A DNA stretch of 37,494 nt from Prevotellaceae bacterium (GTDB lineage: Bacteria > Bacteroidota > Bacteroidia > Bacteroidales > Paludibacteraceae), in contig JAISWT010000107.1 of NCBI GenBank assembly GCA_031271005.1, positions 1-37,494 of the forward strand, written 5' to 3'. The translations under genes and the position numbers were made by a program. The notes under the pieces were generated by a model, which worked only from the letters and a program-made list of their open reading frames with translations, was not told the origin of the DNA and made no database searches. Numbering within the stretch: the stretch's first letter is position 1; each line of letters opens with the position of its first letter. Shown one piece after another: positions 1-7,888 of this stretch.

Positions 1-1
1 A

Positions 2-61
2 AAGAGTGAAGTCGGTTGTATGCGTCAGCAAATGCCGACAAACAACGCCGCAAATTTATAA
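2..61 (+). CDS. possible 3' end of a gene cut by the window edge
   Basis: An open frame enters from the left edge and ends at a TAA at 59-61. The visible tail is about 19 residues and ends in TNNAANL. It is too short to assign to a family. The following sequence turns into AT-rich spacer and tandem repeat, which fits a gene end here. The opposite strand is also open in one frame over this short distance, so even the strand is uncertain. Confidence 0.3.
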   Translation, partial: KSEVGCMRQQMPTNNAANL

Positions 62-130
62 AAAAGTTTTTGAATTGCGCAACAATCAACACTGATATTT
101 AAGATTTTTTAAGAAAAGAAGACGTGAATA

Positions 131-181
131 GTGGTTAGTGGTTAGTGGTTAATGGTTAGTGGTTAGTGGTTAGTGGTTAAT
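131..181. repeat. heptamer tandem array (TTAGTGG/TTAATGG)
   Basis: About seven consecutive seven-base units are visible. Most read TTAGTGG, with interspersed TTAATGG variants. Each unit carries TAG or TAA on the plus strand. The array sits between the possible upstream gene end and the palindromic repeats. It belongs to the window-wide class of period-seven arrays. Confidence 0.85.
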
Positions 182-205
182 GAGCATTTTGCGCCCTTTG
201 CGAAA

Positions 206-366
206 CCTCCCGCTTTGGCGGTACAAGTATTGCGTCCCTTGCGGTTAAATATTTTTACCACAAAGGGCACAAAGAAATTCACAAGACTTGTCCCGCCAAA
301 GCGGGAGGGCACAATGTTCATCATTTGTGCGGCGTAGGGGCGCACCTCCCGCTTTGGCGGGACAAG
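206..366. repeat. cluster of CCCGCTTTGGCGGG palindromic cores, no terminal repeats
   Basis: Three copies of the palindromic core shared with the miniature mobile-like elements elsewhere lie at 206-221, 287-308 and 345-366, in alternating orientation. The stretches between them (for example TTGCGGTTAAATATTTT) also match the interior of the element at 2607-2798. The ends GGGGCTGTCTCAAAA and TTTTGAGACAGCCCC are missing. This is best read as a rearranged or eroded set of element interiors. Confidence 0.7.
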
Positions 367-483
367 TCGTGCGTGCGCTCCCCCCATTGAAAACCTGCCG
401 CCAAAGCGCAGTCCGAAGGGCTGGGGCGGAATGAAAAATTTTGAGTAATTTTATAAATTAATATTCACAAAAATTATCAAAAG

Positions 484-967
484 TATGTCTCAAAAGTATA
501 ATTCAAACACCGCGACAAAGTTGCGATTAAGCGAGTGCAATCAAACTTGTTTGAATTGCCAAGCGTGAGCAACTTCAACGAAGTTAAAGTTACACATTCG
601 CGAGCAAATTTGAAATAGTTCAAAGAAAAATTCTGAACTTGCCAAACAATTTTTTTGTATCAGAAAAAAACAATTTCCAAAATTTACAAATTGTCTTATA
701 AAATCAAAAAAGGGCGACCTTTGCAAAAAGTCCTCTGAAGAAATGCAAATTTCGTTGGCAAAATTTATGTTTTTTTACAATTTTGAGCACAGGCACGGCT
801 CGCTAAAACGAGAACTCAATCGCAGAACGCCTTTTGACGCCCTCTGTTTTTGGTACGAAAAAAATACGGAAATATTTTTTGAAAACACTTGGCTATTTAA
901 AAATAAATGTCTATCTTCGCTCTGTAAAATTACTCAAGTTAATCAACAACGTTGTGAAACTTGACAT
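484..967 (+). pseudogene. decayed IS481-like transposase
   Basis: One reading frame starts at ATG 484 (MSQKYNSNTATKLRLSE) and shows internal stops near codons 27 and 42. It then runs open to a stop at about 965-967. The C-terminal part carries YNFEHRHGSLKRELNRRTPF and, further on, WYEKNTEIF. That is the usual end of rve-type integrases of the IS481 group (Y-N-x-x-R-H-G-S-L, then T-P-F). The N-terminal part resembles the start of the helix-turn-helix region (SELAKQFF). The middle, including the catalytic DDE core, is absent, so this is an internally deleted remnant. The family call comes from remembered motif patterns and not from a search. Confidence 0.55.
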
Positions 968-1035
968 TTACTGAATGTTAATTGTATTTTCTGACAACTG
1001 ACATTAAGGTTAATGAATTTTTTTTAGACTTGAAA

Positions 1036-2523
1036 ATGGAAAATATAAAAACCCAACGCAATGTAGCGTGGCGCGTTGATTTGCGCAATTCAATGAAGCC
1101 AAAGCAGCGTACGGAAATCCCGCGCGTTGCGATGACCGAACTTGCGCCCGAAATCCGTTGCCGCAACAGCGCTGAGGTTAATCTCGGTTTAACGGCGGCA
1201 GAGGCAATGCGTGAGGCACAACGTTGTCTCGACTGTGCCAATCCAACCTGTATGAACGGTTGCCCGGTAGAGGTGAGGATTCCCGATTTTATAAAAAATA
1301 TTGAGCGCGGCAATTTTGCAGAGGCATACCGGCTGATAAGAGAGACCTCTGCGCTGCCTGCGGTTTGCGGACGTGTATGTCCGCAGGAAAAGCAGTGCGA
1401 GGCACACTGCATTCACCTGAAAATGAAAAAAGAAGCAGTTGCTATCGGCTATCTGGAGCGTTTTGCAGCCGACCATGCAAACAGCAACCCCGACATACCC
1501 TCCGCTTATGAGCAGAGCAAAGATCTCCGCAATTTGTCTGCGCAGAAGTCAAAAGGAAGCATTGCTGTTGCCGGCTCAGGTCCGGCAGGCTTGTCGTTTG
1601 CCGGCGAAATGGCGCAACGCGGATACCAAGTAACTGTGTTTGAGGCATTGCACGAGATAGGCGGCGTACTGAAATACGGTATCCCCGTGTTCCGCTTGCC
1701 CAACGAAATTATAGATATTGAAATTAATAACTTGAAAAAAAGCGGGGTCAAATTTGTTACAAACTGTATCGTAGGCAAAACAATTACTTTGGAAGATATA
1801 AAAAAACAGGGTTTTGCAGGGATGTTTGCAGGCAGTGGAGCGGGGCTTCCACGCTTTATGAATATACGCGGTGAAAATCTGAACGGAGTGATGTCGTCCA
1901 ACGAATATCTCACCCGTGTAAATTTGATGAACGCCGCCGACAGCGATGCCGACACTCCCGTTATTATCGGTAAGAACGTGGCGATTATAGGCGGTGGCAA
2001 TACTGCGCTGGACTCTGTGCGCACTGCCCGCCGACTTGGAGCAGAGCGCGCGCTTATTGTTTATCGCCGCTCGGAAGGCGAAATGCCCGCGCGAGCCGAA
2101 GAGATTAAACACGCCAAGGAAGAAGGCGTTGAGTTTATGACTCTGCGCAACCCGATTGAATATACCGGCAACGACAAGGGACAAGTCAAACAGATGCTTT
2201 TGCAAGTGATGGAACTTGGTACGCCCGATGCTTCAGGTCGCCGCTCGCCGGTGGCAGTGGAAGGTGAAACCGAATCCATTGATGTTGATGAAGTGATTGT
2301 GAGCGTTGGCGTGTCGGCAAATCCGCTCATTCCAAGTTCAATACAAGGGCTTACCACGACTAAATGGGGTACGGTGGTTGTGAATGAGGAGACAATGCAG
2401 ACAGATATTCCGATGATTTTTGCCGGCGGCGATATTGTGCGCGGCGGCGCAACAGTGATTCTGGCAATGGGAGACGGACGAAGAGCAGCAGCAGCAATGG
2501 ACAAATGGCTGTCAGAAAATTAA
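1036..2523 (+). CDS. gltD: NADPH-dependent glutamate synthase small-subunit / NfnB-type flavoprotein
   Basis: A 495-residue FAD and NAD(P)H-binding iron-sulfur protein. It belongs to the family of glutamate synthase small subunits and the NfnB subunit of electron-bifurcating transhydrogenase. Cysteines C64, C67, C72 and C76, then C111, C115, C121 and C125, form the N-terminal [4Fe-4S] region. GSGPAG at 180-185 is the FAD-binding Rossmann motif, and a second one (IIGGGNTALD) binds the pyridine nucleotide. The open frame extends 18 codons upstream, but ATG 1036 fits the family N-terminus better. In related bacteria the NfnA-like ferredoxin-NADP reductase subunit usually lies directly upstream. 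Here that place holds a dead transposase. Glutamate synthase and Nfn roles cannot be separated from this sequence alone. Confidence 0.88.
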   Translation: MENIKTQRNVAWRVDLRNSMKPKQRTEIPRVAMTELAPEIRCRNSAEVNLGLTAAEAMREAQRCLDCANPTCMNGCPVEVRIPDFIKNIERGNFAEAYRLIRETSALPAVCGRVCPQEKQCEAHCIHLKMKKEAVAIGYLERFAADHANSNPDIPSAYEQSKDLRNLSAQKSKGSIAVAGSGPAGLSFAGEMAQRGYQVTVFEALHEIGGVLKYGIPVFRLPNEIIDIEINNLKKSGVKFVTNCIVGKTITLEDIKKQGFAGMFAGSGAGLPRFMNIRGENLNGVMSSNEYLTRVNLMNAADSDADTPVIIGKNVAIIGGGNTALDSVRTARRLGAERALIVYRRSEGEMPARAEEIKHAKEEGVEFMTLRNPIEYTGNDKGQVKQMLLQVMELGTPDASGRRSPVAVEGETESIDVDEVIVSVGVSANPLIPSSIQGLTTTKWGTVVVNEETMQTDIPMIFAGGDIVRGGATVILAMGDGRRAAAAMDKWLSEN

Positions 2524-2585
2524 TATAAGATAATAAAGACATAAAGACAGTTAGTAGATATTGGAGTTTAGATATTTTTTGCGCC

Positions 2586-2815
2586 CTCTTCTCCCCTCTC
2601 CCTTCTGGGGCTGTCTCAAAAACCCTTTGCGCACTTTGCGAAACCTCCCGCTTTGGCGGGACAAGTCTTGCGTCCCTTGCGGTTAAATATTTTTTACCGC
2701 AAAGAACGCAAAGATTGTCCCGCCAAAGTGGGAGAATAATATCAAATAATCAATTTTCAGGAGTTCCCGTTTATAAAAAACACTTTTGAGACAGCCCCCA
2801 AGGGGTGGGGTTGAT
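2586..2815. repeat. CCCTCTCCCTT-type palindromic repeat split by a mobile-like element
   Basis: The left flank of the element at 2607-2798 reads CTCCCCTCTCCCTTCT and the right flank reads CAAGGGGTGGGG. Joined, they resemble the intact palindrome at 6555-6594. This suggests the element landed at the apex of an older palindromic repeat. Confidence 0.5.
2607..2798. mobile_element. 192-bp MITE-like element with 15-bp terminal inverted repeats
   Basis: The left end GGGGCTGTCTCAAAA (2607-2621) is the exact reverse complement of the right end TTTTGAGACAGCCCC (2784-2798). The inside contains the palindromic cores CCCGCTTTGGCGGG and CCCGCCAAAGTGGG and no gene. Further copies or parts lie near 7000, 16573, 28947 and 36923. 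Short length, perfect terminal repeats and no coding capacity fit a miniature inverted-repeat element that would need a transposase from elsewhere. It lies between the convergent gltD and murB genes. No clear target duplication was seen. Confidence 0.8.
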
Positions 2816-2822
2816 AACTTTC

Positions 2823-3836
2823 TTACACGATTTCCACTTCCATTTGCAAGTCAATAAAAAACTTCTCTTTCACGCTTTTTTGAATTTCGGTGGCAAGTGC
2901 GAGAATATCCGAGCCTTTTGCATTTCCCTGATTTACAAGCGCTAACGGTTGCCTGTCATTAACGGCAGCGTAGCCAAGCGATTTGCCTTTCCAGCCGCAC
3001 TGCTCAATGAGCCACGCCGCAGGCGCTTTCACAACTCCCTGATTTACAGGGTAATGTGGCATTTCGGGGAAATGCTTTTTTATCCCTTCGTAATGCGCCG
3101 TACAAATATATGGATTTGTGAAAAAACTGCCGGCATTGCCTGCAACTTTGGGGTCAGGAAGTTTGCTCCGGCGAATAGAAATAACTGTATCTCTGATATT
3201 TGCGAGATTTATTTCGGAATATTTACTCAAAATATCCTGCTCCAAGTGTGAATATTCGAGACGGAAATTTGCCTTCTTTGAAAGTCTGAAATTAACAGAA
3301 GTAACAATGTTTTTTCCCTTCAAAGAGGTTTTAAAAACGCTTTTACGATAATCGTATTTACATTCTGAATTTGTAAAAATTTGTTTCTCAAATGTTTGAG
3401 TGTTAATGGTTTCCACCGTTTCTACAATATCCGAAATTTCTGCGCCATACGCGCCTATATTTTGCACCGCCGCCGCACCGACTTCGCCCGGCACCAGCGA
3501 AAGATTTTCAGCGCCGCAGTAATTATTTGTTACACAATAATTTACAAAATCGTCCCATATCACTCCACCGCCCACTGCGAGCAAAACTTCGTCGGCTGTT
3601 TCATCTGTTTTTTCAATAAAATTTATTTTAGAATGTAAAATAATTCCCTTAAAATCAGAAAGAAACAGCAAATTGCTGCCACCGCCAATGTGAAACAGTT
3701 TTTGTCCGCTCGAAGCGCAGAATTGCAATAACTCTACAAGTTCGGCAACGCTTTGATATTCGGCAAAATAATCTGCCTTAACATCAATACCGAAAGTGTT
3801 GTAAGGCAAAAGAGAAACGGAAGTCAAAATTTTCAT
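2823..3836 (-). CDS. murB: UDP-N-acetylenolpyruvoylglucosamine reductase
   Basis: This flavoenzyme reduces UDP-GlcNAc-enolpyruvate to UDP-MurNAc in the cytoplasm, the second committed step of peptidoglycan synthesis. At 337 residues it has the usual length for the longer type I form. Visible family motifs are YNTFGIDVKADYF at the start, GGGSNLLFLSDF (FAD-binding), LVPGEVGAAAVQNIGAYG, and AGSFFTNP with the expected proton-donor serine. Near the end come QCGWKGKSLG and the terminal ME-containing segment. The start at 3836 is the only reasonable one. It is divergent from dnaB, and the 372-base gap between them holds a heptamer array, so murB probably has its own promoter. Confidence 0.96.
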   Translation of the reverse strand: MKILTSVSLLPYNTFGIDVKADYFAEYQSVAELVELLQFCASSGQKLFHIGGGSNLLFLSDFKGIILHSKINFIEKTDETADEVLLAVGGGVIWDDFVNYCVTNNYCGAENLSLVPGEVGAAAVQNIGAYGAEISDIVETVETINTQTFEKQIFTNSECKYDYRKSVFKTSLKGKNIVTSVNFRLSKKANFRLEYSHLEQDILSKYSEINLANIRDTVISIRRSKLPDPKVAGNAGSFFTNPYICTAHYEGIKKHFPEMPHYPVNQGVVKAPAAWLIEQCGWKGKSLGYAAVNDRQPLALVNQGNAKGSDILALATEIQKSVKEKFFIDLQMEVEIV

Positions 3837-3900
3837 GTGTTTATATTTTTTAGCCTATCCATAAAAGATAGGGAGTGAGGACGCAAAAAATCATTAAACG

Positions 3901-3977
3901 CTAATATCTAATATCTAAACTCTAATATCTAATATCTAATATCTAAACTCTAAACTCTAATATCTAAACTCTAATAA
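3901..3977. repeat. heptamer array of two units (CTAATAT and CTAAACT)
   Basis: Eleven seven-base units follow each other without a break: CTAATAT twice, CTAAACT, CTAATAT three times, CTAAACT twice, CTAATAT, CTAAACT, then CTAATAA. Every unit carries TAA on the plus strand. If the murB promoter is near 4014, this array would be transcribed as part of the murB leader. A degenerate reverse-complement version lies after gltD (about 2551-2577). Confidence 0.9.
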
Positions 3978-4013
3978 TTACTAACTCTTAAAATTCAATG
4001 GCAATTCAATCCG

Positions 4014-4021
4014 CAAAAATA
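4014..4021 (-). promoter_or_regulatory. possible murB promoter -7 element
   Basis: On the minus strand this reads TATTTTTG, matching the Bacteroidota TAnnTTTG pattern. It would give a leader of about 170 bases that includes the heptamer array. No clear -33 element supports it. Confidence 0.35.
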
Positions 4022-4092
4022 CTGAAAAAAAAGTTCAATGCCAACTTATCAACAAGTTATTAAATTCTCTATTTTATAAATAATACTTTTTG

Positions 4093-4100
4093 TAATTTTG
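4093..4100 (+). promoter_or_regulatory. dnaB promoter -7 element
   Basis: TAATTTTG followed by C matches the Bacteroidota -7 consensus TAnnTTTG. The start site would lie near 4107, leaving a leader of about 100 bases with a small TATGCAA/TTGCATA hairpin. Confidence 0.55.
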
Positions 4101-4208
4101 CATGCTTTTTTAATATTTCTACACTTATTTCACCTCTGCAAAAAGTTCGGTATGCAATCCTCATTTTTTGTTGCATATCAGTTTTTTGTAGATAATAACA
4201 CTTGATTT

Positions 4209-5771
4209 ATGGCAGAGCCACGAAGACGAAATACTTCTTCTGCACAGAGTTTGCCGCCTGTGCAGGTCAACGAACTTGGCAAATTACCGCCGCAAGCCTT
4301 GGAACTCGAAGAGTCCGTGCTTGGCGCAATAATGATAGAGAAAGATGCGTTTCCATTGGTCTCCGAGATTTTGCGAATGGAACATTTTTACAAAATTGCG
4401 CATCAGAAAATATACGCTGCTGTGGTGAGTTTGTATATTGCCCAAAGCCCGATTGACATGCACACTGTTACCGAGCAGTTGCGCAAAAGCGGTGATATTG
4501 AGACCGTTGGCGGTCCGTATTACATTGCGCTTTTAACCGCAAAAGTGGCTTCGGCAGCGCATTTGGAGTATCACGCCCGCATTATTGTGCAAAAATATCT
4601 GGCACGCGAGTTAATCAGAATCTCCTCTGATGTGCAAACAAAAGCGTACGATGATACTGCCGATGTTGACGACCTGATGCAGGAGGCAGAGGCGCGGCTC
4701 TTTGAAATATCGCAGCAGAACCTCAAAAAAGATGTTACCCAGGTAGAGCCGGTTATTGCCGAAGCGTTGAAACGCATTGTGGCGGCAGCCAAACGCGAAG
4801 ACGGAACAAGCGGGACAGCCTCGGGTTTTCACGCCCTCGACAAAATAACCTCCGGATGGCAAAAGTCTGACCTGATTATTATCGCCGCTCGCCCAGCGAT
4901 GGGAAAAACGGCCTTTGTGCTCTCCATGGCACGCAATATAGCCGTTGACCACAATACGCCTGTAGCCGTCTTTTCGCTCGAAATGTCGAACGTACAACTT
5001 GTTAATAGATTGATAATGAACGTGTGCCAGATAGAAGGCGAGAAAATTAAGAACGGAAAACTCAGCGAACCCGAATGGGCGATGCTCGACAAAAACATTG
5101 CCCCTCTGCTCAATGCGCCCGTTTATATTGACGACACGCCGTCTCTGTCGGTCTTTGAACTGCGCAGCAAAGCCCGCCGACTGGTGAAAGAGCATAAAAT
5201 TGAATGTCTGATTATTGATTATCTGCAACTTATGAACGCAAGCGGAATGAGTTTCTACAGCCGCGAGCAGGAAGTAAGTATGATTTCGCGCTCACTGAAA
5301 GGGCTGGCAAAAGAACTTGATATTCCGATAATTGCACTCTCGCAACTTAATCGCGGAGTGGAAGGGCGAACAGGACACGAAGGAAAGCGACCGCAACTGT
5401 CAGACCTCCGCGAATCGGGAGCAATTGAACAGGACGCGGACATGGTATGCTTTATTCATCGCCCGGAATATTACAGAATAACAGAAGATTCACAGGGAAA
5501 TTCGCTGATTGGGATAGCCGAAATTATTGTAGCCAAACACCGAAACGGCGCCACAGGAGATGTGAGGCTGAGGTTCAAAGGAGAATACGCAAAGTTCCTA
5601 AATCTGGACGACTTTACGGGCGAACATGAGAATTATCAAACATTCAGTTCAAAGATGAACGGTAATGCCGACTTTTATCCCGAAACAACGTCAATGCCTG
5701 CCGCCAACAACGCTCCCGAACCACCCGTATATTTTGACAACACACCCGAAGGCGACAAATATCCGTTCTGA
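4209..5771 (+). CDS. dnaB: replicative DNA helicase
   Basis: Hexameric 5'-3' helicase of the replication fork. The protein is 520 residues, normal for the phylum, with no intein. Residues about 25-130 form the N-terminal DnaB domain (LPPQALELEESVLGAIM). The RecA-like motor domain follows from about 205, with Walker A ARPAMGKT at 227-234 and Walker B CLIIDYLQLM near 335-344. Further on come LSQLNRGVEGR and the DLRESGAIEQDADMV motif. The tail after about 470 is low-complexity and acidic, as is common here. Its stop codon is followed within a few bases by a run of period-seven units. Confidence 0.97.
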   Translation: MAEPRRRNTSSAQSLPPVQVNELGKLPPQALELEESVLGAIMIEKDAFPLVSEILRMEHFYKIAHQKIYAAVVSLYIAQSPIDMHTVTEQLRKSGDIETVGGPYYIALLTAKVASAAHLEYHARIIVQKYLARELIRISSDVQTKAYDDTADVDDLMQEAEARLFEISQQNLKKDVTQVEPVIAEALKRIVAAAKREDGTSGTASGFHALDKITSGWQKSDLIIIAARPAMGKTAFVLSMARNIAVDHNTPVAVFSLEMSNVQLVNRLIMNVCQIEGEKIKNGKLSEPEWAMLDKNIAPLLNAPVYIDDTPSLSVFELRSKARRLVKEHKIECLIIDYLQLMNASGMSFYSREQEVSMISRSLKGLAKELDIPIIALSQLNRGVEGRTGHEGKRPQLSDLRESGAIEQDADMVCFIHRPEYYRITEDSQGNSLIGIAEIIVAKHRNGATGDVRLRFKGEYAKFLNLDDFTGEHENYQTFSSKMNGNADFYPETTSMPAANNAPEPPVYFDNTPEGDKYPF

Positions 5772-5773
5772 CC

Positions 5774-5804
5774 TGACAACTGAAAACTAATAACTAATTA
5801 GGCA
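5774..5804. repeat. short heptamer run after dnaB
   Basis: After the dnaB stop the sequence reads as seven-base units TGACAAC, TGAAAAC, TAATAAC, TAATTAG. The units differ from each other but keep the phase, and each carries a stop codon on the coding strand. Only about four units are present, so this is one of the weaker arrays. Confidence 0.6.
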
Positions 5805-5816
5805 GCAAGCTGTTGC

Positions 5817-6041
5817 TTAAATGTGAACTACTTTTATGCCCTCAATACTGCCTTCGTACACTTTTGACCCTTGCACATAAATAACACCGCGACCATCATC
5901 TTCGCTGAAATGCGCTTCGCCCTTGATGTCGGTATATTGGTCTTTGGCAAAACCTCTGAAAATGCCGCTAAACTCAACCGACACTTTTTTGAGATACGCA
6001 GGTTCTCCCGTACTGTTTTCAAAAACTTGAATTGTGAACAT
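5817..6041 (-). CDS. small protein of unknown function (74 aa)
   Basis: A 74-residue protein with an N-terminal stretch reading like an all-beta carboxypeptidase-regulatory type fold. It starts FTIQVFENSTGEPAYLKKV, continues with GEAHFSEDDGRG, and ends in short beta-like segments (VIYVQGSKVYEG). No signal peptide, membrane segment or catalytic motif is visible. It lies downstream of the HU-like gene on the same strand, behind a terminator-like hairpin, so it may be expressed by read-through or from a promoter I cannot see. Codon use and clean ends support a real gene. I do not recognise a named family. Confidence 0.7.
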   Translation of the reverse strand: MFTIQVFENSTGEPAYLKKVSVEFSGIFRGFAKDQYTDIKGEAHFSEDDGRGVIYVQGSKVYEGSIEGIKVVHI

Positions 6042-6055
6042 ACTTTACTTTCTAT

Positions 6056-6105
6056 CTAAAAAAAATACTAACCCGTAACATGTTCCGCAACACCTGTTAC
6101 GGGTT
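6056..6105 (-). terminator. terminator of the HU-like gene
   Basis: Perfect 11-bp inverted repeat AACCCGTAACA (6070-6080) and TGTTACGGGTT (6095-6105). On the minus strand it is followed by a T-run (plus-strand A-run at about 6057-6065). It begins 16 bases after the stop of the HU-like gene. Confidence 0.85.
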
Positions 6106-6120
6106 AAATCTGCGCAGGTT

Positions 6121-6501
6121 TCACGCTTCTTCAAATTTCATCTTGTTCAACATTTCTTTCAGGTCAATTCCGGGTCTGAATGTAACCTTTTTGCTTTTAA
6201 TCATCTTGGTGTTGAATTTGTCTGCCGTCTCTGCGCCTTCGCTCCCTATCGTTACCTGAAACGAGCCGAAATCGCCAAAGCGCACAATCCTTCCTTCTGC
6301 CAGATTGTCGGTTAATACCTGCGTCAATGCTTCCAGCACCGCTGCGGTGTCTGCTGTATTGACGGCGCTGCGTCTGGCTATTTCCTTACTCAACGCGCGT
6401 AATCTGATGTTGCCTGCGTTTTTTGTGCCGGCGTACCATTTTTTAGGCGCTGCCGCATTCTGCGGATTGCCCTTCTCTGACAATGAATATTTTACTGACA
6501 T
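6121..6501 (-). CDS. HU-family DNA-binding protein (extended Bacteroidota type)
   Basis: A 126-residue nucleoid-associated protein. An N-terminal extension of about 35 residues (KYSLSEKGNPQNAAAPKKWY) precedes the HU fold. The HU region has the helical part ALSKEIARRSAVNTADTAAV, the characteristic GRIVRFGDFGSFQVTIGSEG, and the beta-arm with KKVTFRPG. Such extended HU-like proteins are common in Bacteroidales. They are distinct from the classical 90-residue HU and are usually present in several copies. A terminator follows. Upstream lies a 745-base gap with a palindrome and a (CA)n tract. Confidence 0.9.
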   Translation of the reverse strand: MSVKYSLSEKGNPQNAAAPKKWYAGTKNAGNIRLRALSKEIARRSAVNTADTAAVLEALTQVLTDNLAEGRIVRFGDFGSFQVTIGSEGAETADKFNTKMIKSKKVTFRPGIDLKEMLNKMKFEEA

Positions 6502-6554
6502 AATTTTTATATAATTTAATAAATTAAAATTTACGAATTAAAAAACAAGACCCC

Positions 6555-6594
6555 TCACCCTTGCCCCTCTCCCTTTGGGGAGGGGCAAGGGTGA
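6555..6594. repeat. GC-rich 40-base palindrome
   Basis: The arms TCACCCTTGCCCCTC and GGGGAGGGGCAAGGGTGA pair around a CCCTTT loop. This GC-rich hairpin stands in strongly AT-rich surroundings. A split version seems to flank the mobile-like element at 2607-2798, so it is probably a dispersed palindromic repeat and not a dedicated regulatory site. Confidence 0.75.
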
Positions 6595-6723
6595 AAACTG
6601 AAAAAGCCGCAACGCGCCTCTAAAAAGGGGTTACGGCTATCTTTAAAATTATTTGTAATTCTTCTTGGGAAAAGTTGTGCAATTGATTGGAAACAGTTAT
6701 ATTCCCGCGCGTGATGGGTCGCG

Positions 6724-6757
<34 letters not shown>

Positions 6758-6989
6758 TCAAATTATTTGAATTGTGCAAATTTTTTGCGATATTTTTCAA
6801 TAGTACGGGCATTTTTTTTGTGAGTTTATGTGTGTTTCCATGTTTATTAATTGTTAATTAACAATGCTATGTTTGTTAAATAAAGTGCAAAAATACAACT
6901 TTTCTTTAAAATACAAAAAAAATATTTTTTTCGGCTAAATCTTTTTTTGAGGCGCTATTTTCGGGGCGGTTAATATTCAATCTTATTCT

Positions 6990-7063
6990 CTTGCTTTGGC
7001 GGGACAAGTTTTTGTGCTCTACCGCTTTGGCGGGAGTGCGCAAAGGGTTTTTGAGACAGCCTC
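6990..7063. mobile_element. partial MITE-like element (right end)
   Basis: The right terminus TTTTGAGACAGCCTC (7049-7063) and two CTTTGGCGGG cores are present, but no left terminus is visible. The interior GCGCAAAGGG also matches the other copies. This is a truncated copy of the element family at 2607. Confidence 0.65.
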
Positions 7064-7166
7064 TTTTCATCTCTAAATTTGCCAAAAAAATCAGTTATTG
7101 GAGAGCATCTGACAATATTTATGCAAAAATATTGCAAAAACATTTTCTTTATATCAAAATTTTTAG

Positions 7167-7206
7167 TACCTTTGCCGCTCAATTTCGACCCTTATGTTTC
7201 GGGTCG
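7167..7206 (+). promoter_or_regulatory. rpsL promoter and leader hairpin
   Basis: TACCTTTG (7167-7174) followed by C matches the TAnnTTTG -7 element. Just behind it, at the expected 5' end of the transcript, CGACCC and GGGTCG form a 6-bp GC stem (about 7186-7206). The stem lies about 40 bases before the rpsL start codon and could be an expression-control or stability hairpin. Confidence 0.6.
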
Positions 7207-7246
7207 CTAATTCGTTCATTAACAAGTATTTAATTTAGCAATAAGA

Positions 7247-7654
7247 ATGCCAACAATTTCACAGTTAGTAAGAAAAGGTCGCAGCGAATTGATAGACAAG
7301 AGCAAATCTCCGGCTTTGGATTCCTGTCCTCAGCGGCGCGGCGTGTGTGTGCGTGTTTATACCACTACGCCCAAGAAGCCCAATTCTGCGATGCGCAAAG
7401 TAGCCCGTGTGCGCCTGACGAACCAGAAAGAAGTAAATGCGTACATTCCCGGCGAGGGTCATAATTTGCAGGAACACAGCATTGTAATGGTGCGTGGTGG
7501 TCGTGTGAAAGACTTGCCGGGCGTGCGTTATCACGTTGTCCGCGGAACACTTGACACCGCAGGGGTCAACGGTCGCACTCAACGCCGCTCTAAATACGGC
7601 GCAAAACGCCCCAAGCCCGGACAAGCAGCAAAAGCAGCAGTAAAAAAGAAATAA
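7247..7654 (+). CDS. rpsL: 30S ribosomal protein S12
   Basis: Small-subunit protein of the decoding centre. It has 135 residues and begins [12 protein letters not shown]. The conserved loop [18 protein letters not shown] contains the lysine associated with streptomycin sensitivity. [19 protein letters not shown] and the basic C-terminus are intact. The first gene of the str operon is followed by rpsG after 181 bases, an unusually wide spacer. Confidence 0.99.
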   Translation: MPTISQLVRKGRSELIDKSKSPALDSCPQRRGVCVRVYTTTPKKPNSAMRKVARVRLTNQKEVNAYIPGEGHNLQEHSIVMVRGGRVKDLPGVRYHVVRGTLDTAGVNGRTQRRSKYGAKRPKPGQAAKAAVKKK

Positions 7655-7774
7655 ATCTTAATTAGATTTTTATTTTAACAAAAGTATTTAACTCGTGTTA
7701 ATGTTTTTGGTGGCATTATAAAATAATATATATAAAATGGTGGAGTAAACTTTGCCGCAGAGCAGATAACGGCA

Positions 7775-7888
7775 ATGATTGAAGACCGGCTTAAAGCCAA
7801 CCCCCAAAGCATGCACATAATTTTTAGCAAAAAAAATGAGGAAATCGAAACCAAAGAAACGTTTAATTTTGCCCGACCCTGTTTTTAA
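7775..7888 (+). CDS. doubtful 37-codon ORF in the rpsL-rpsG spacer
   Basis: An ATG at 7775 opens a frame that begins [20 protein letters not shown] and overlaps the start of rpsG in another frame. The amino-acid mix looks protein-like, and the same frame is open for 13 codons upstream. It has no ribosome-binding site and no known homologue comes to mind. It may be chance, a remnant, or a translated leader coupled to rpsG. Confidence 0.15.
   Translation: MIEDRLKANPQSMHIIFSKKNEEIETKETFNFARPCF

Larger units (their letters stand above)
62..483. other. 422-base repeat-rich gap without a gene
   Basis: I see no convincing coding sequence. The gap holds a seven-base tandem array (about 131-181), then three palindromic cores built on CCCGCTTTGGCGGG (206-221, 287-308, 345-366), then AT-rich sequence up to the decayed transposase. 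An open frame of 74 codons on the minus strand here is made entirely of repeat sequence and is not believed to be a gene. Confidence 0.7.
3837..4208. other. 372-base divergent intergenic region murB/dnaB
   Basis: No gene is visible. The contents are a small hairpin CCTATC/GATAGG (3855-3873) just upstream of murB, the heptamer array 3901-3977, a possible murB promoter at 4014-4021, a dnaB promoter at 4093-4100, and a hairpin TATGCAA/TTGCATA in the dnaB leader (about 4151-4179). Confidence 0.7.

Noticed and set aside
163..387. 74-codon frame on the minus strand
   Set aside because: It consists of palindromic repeat cores and a heptamer array; the translation has no protein-like pattern.
541..726. 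61-codon minus-strand frame
   Set aside because: It is antisense to the decayed transposase reading, which has recognisable IS481-like segments on the plus strand.
3901..3977. Possible CRISPR array
   Set aside because: The units are only seven bases long with no spacers, and no cas gene is present in the window.
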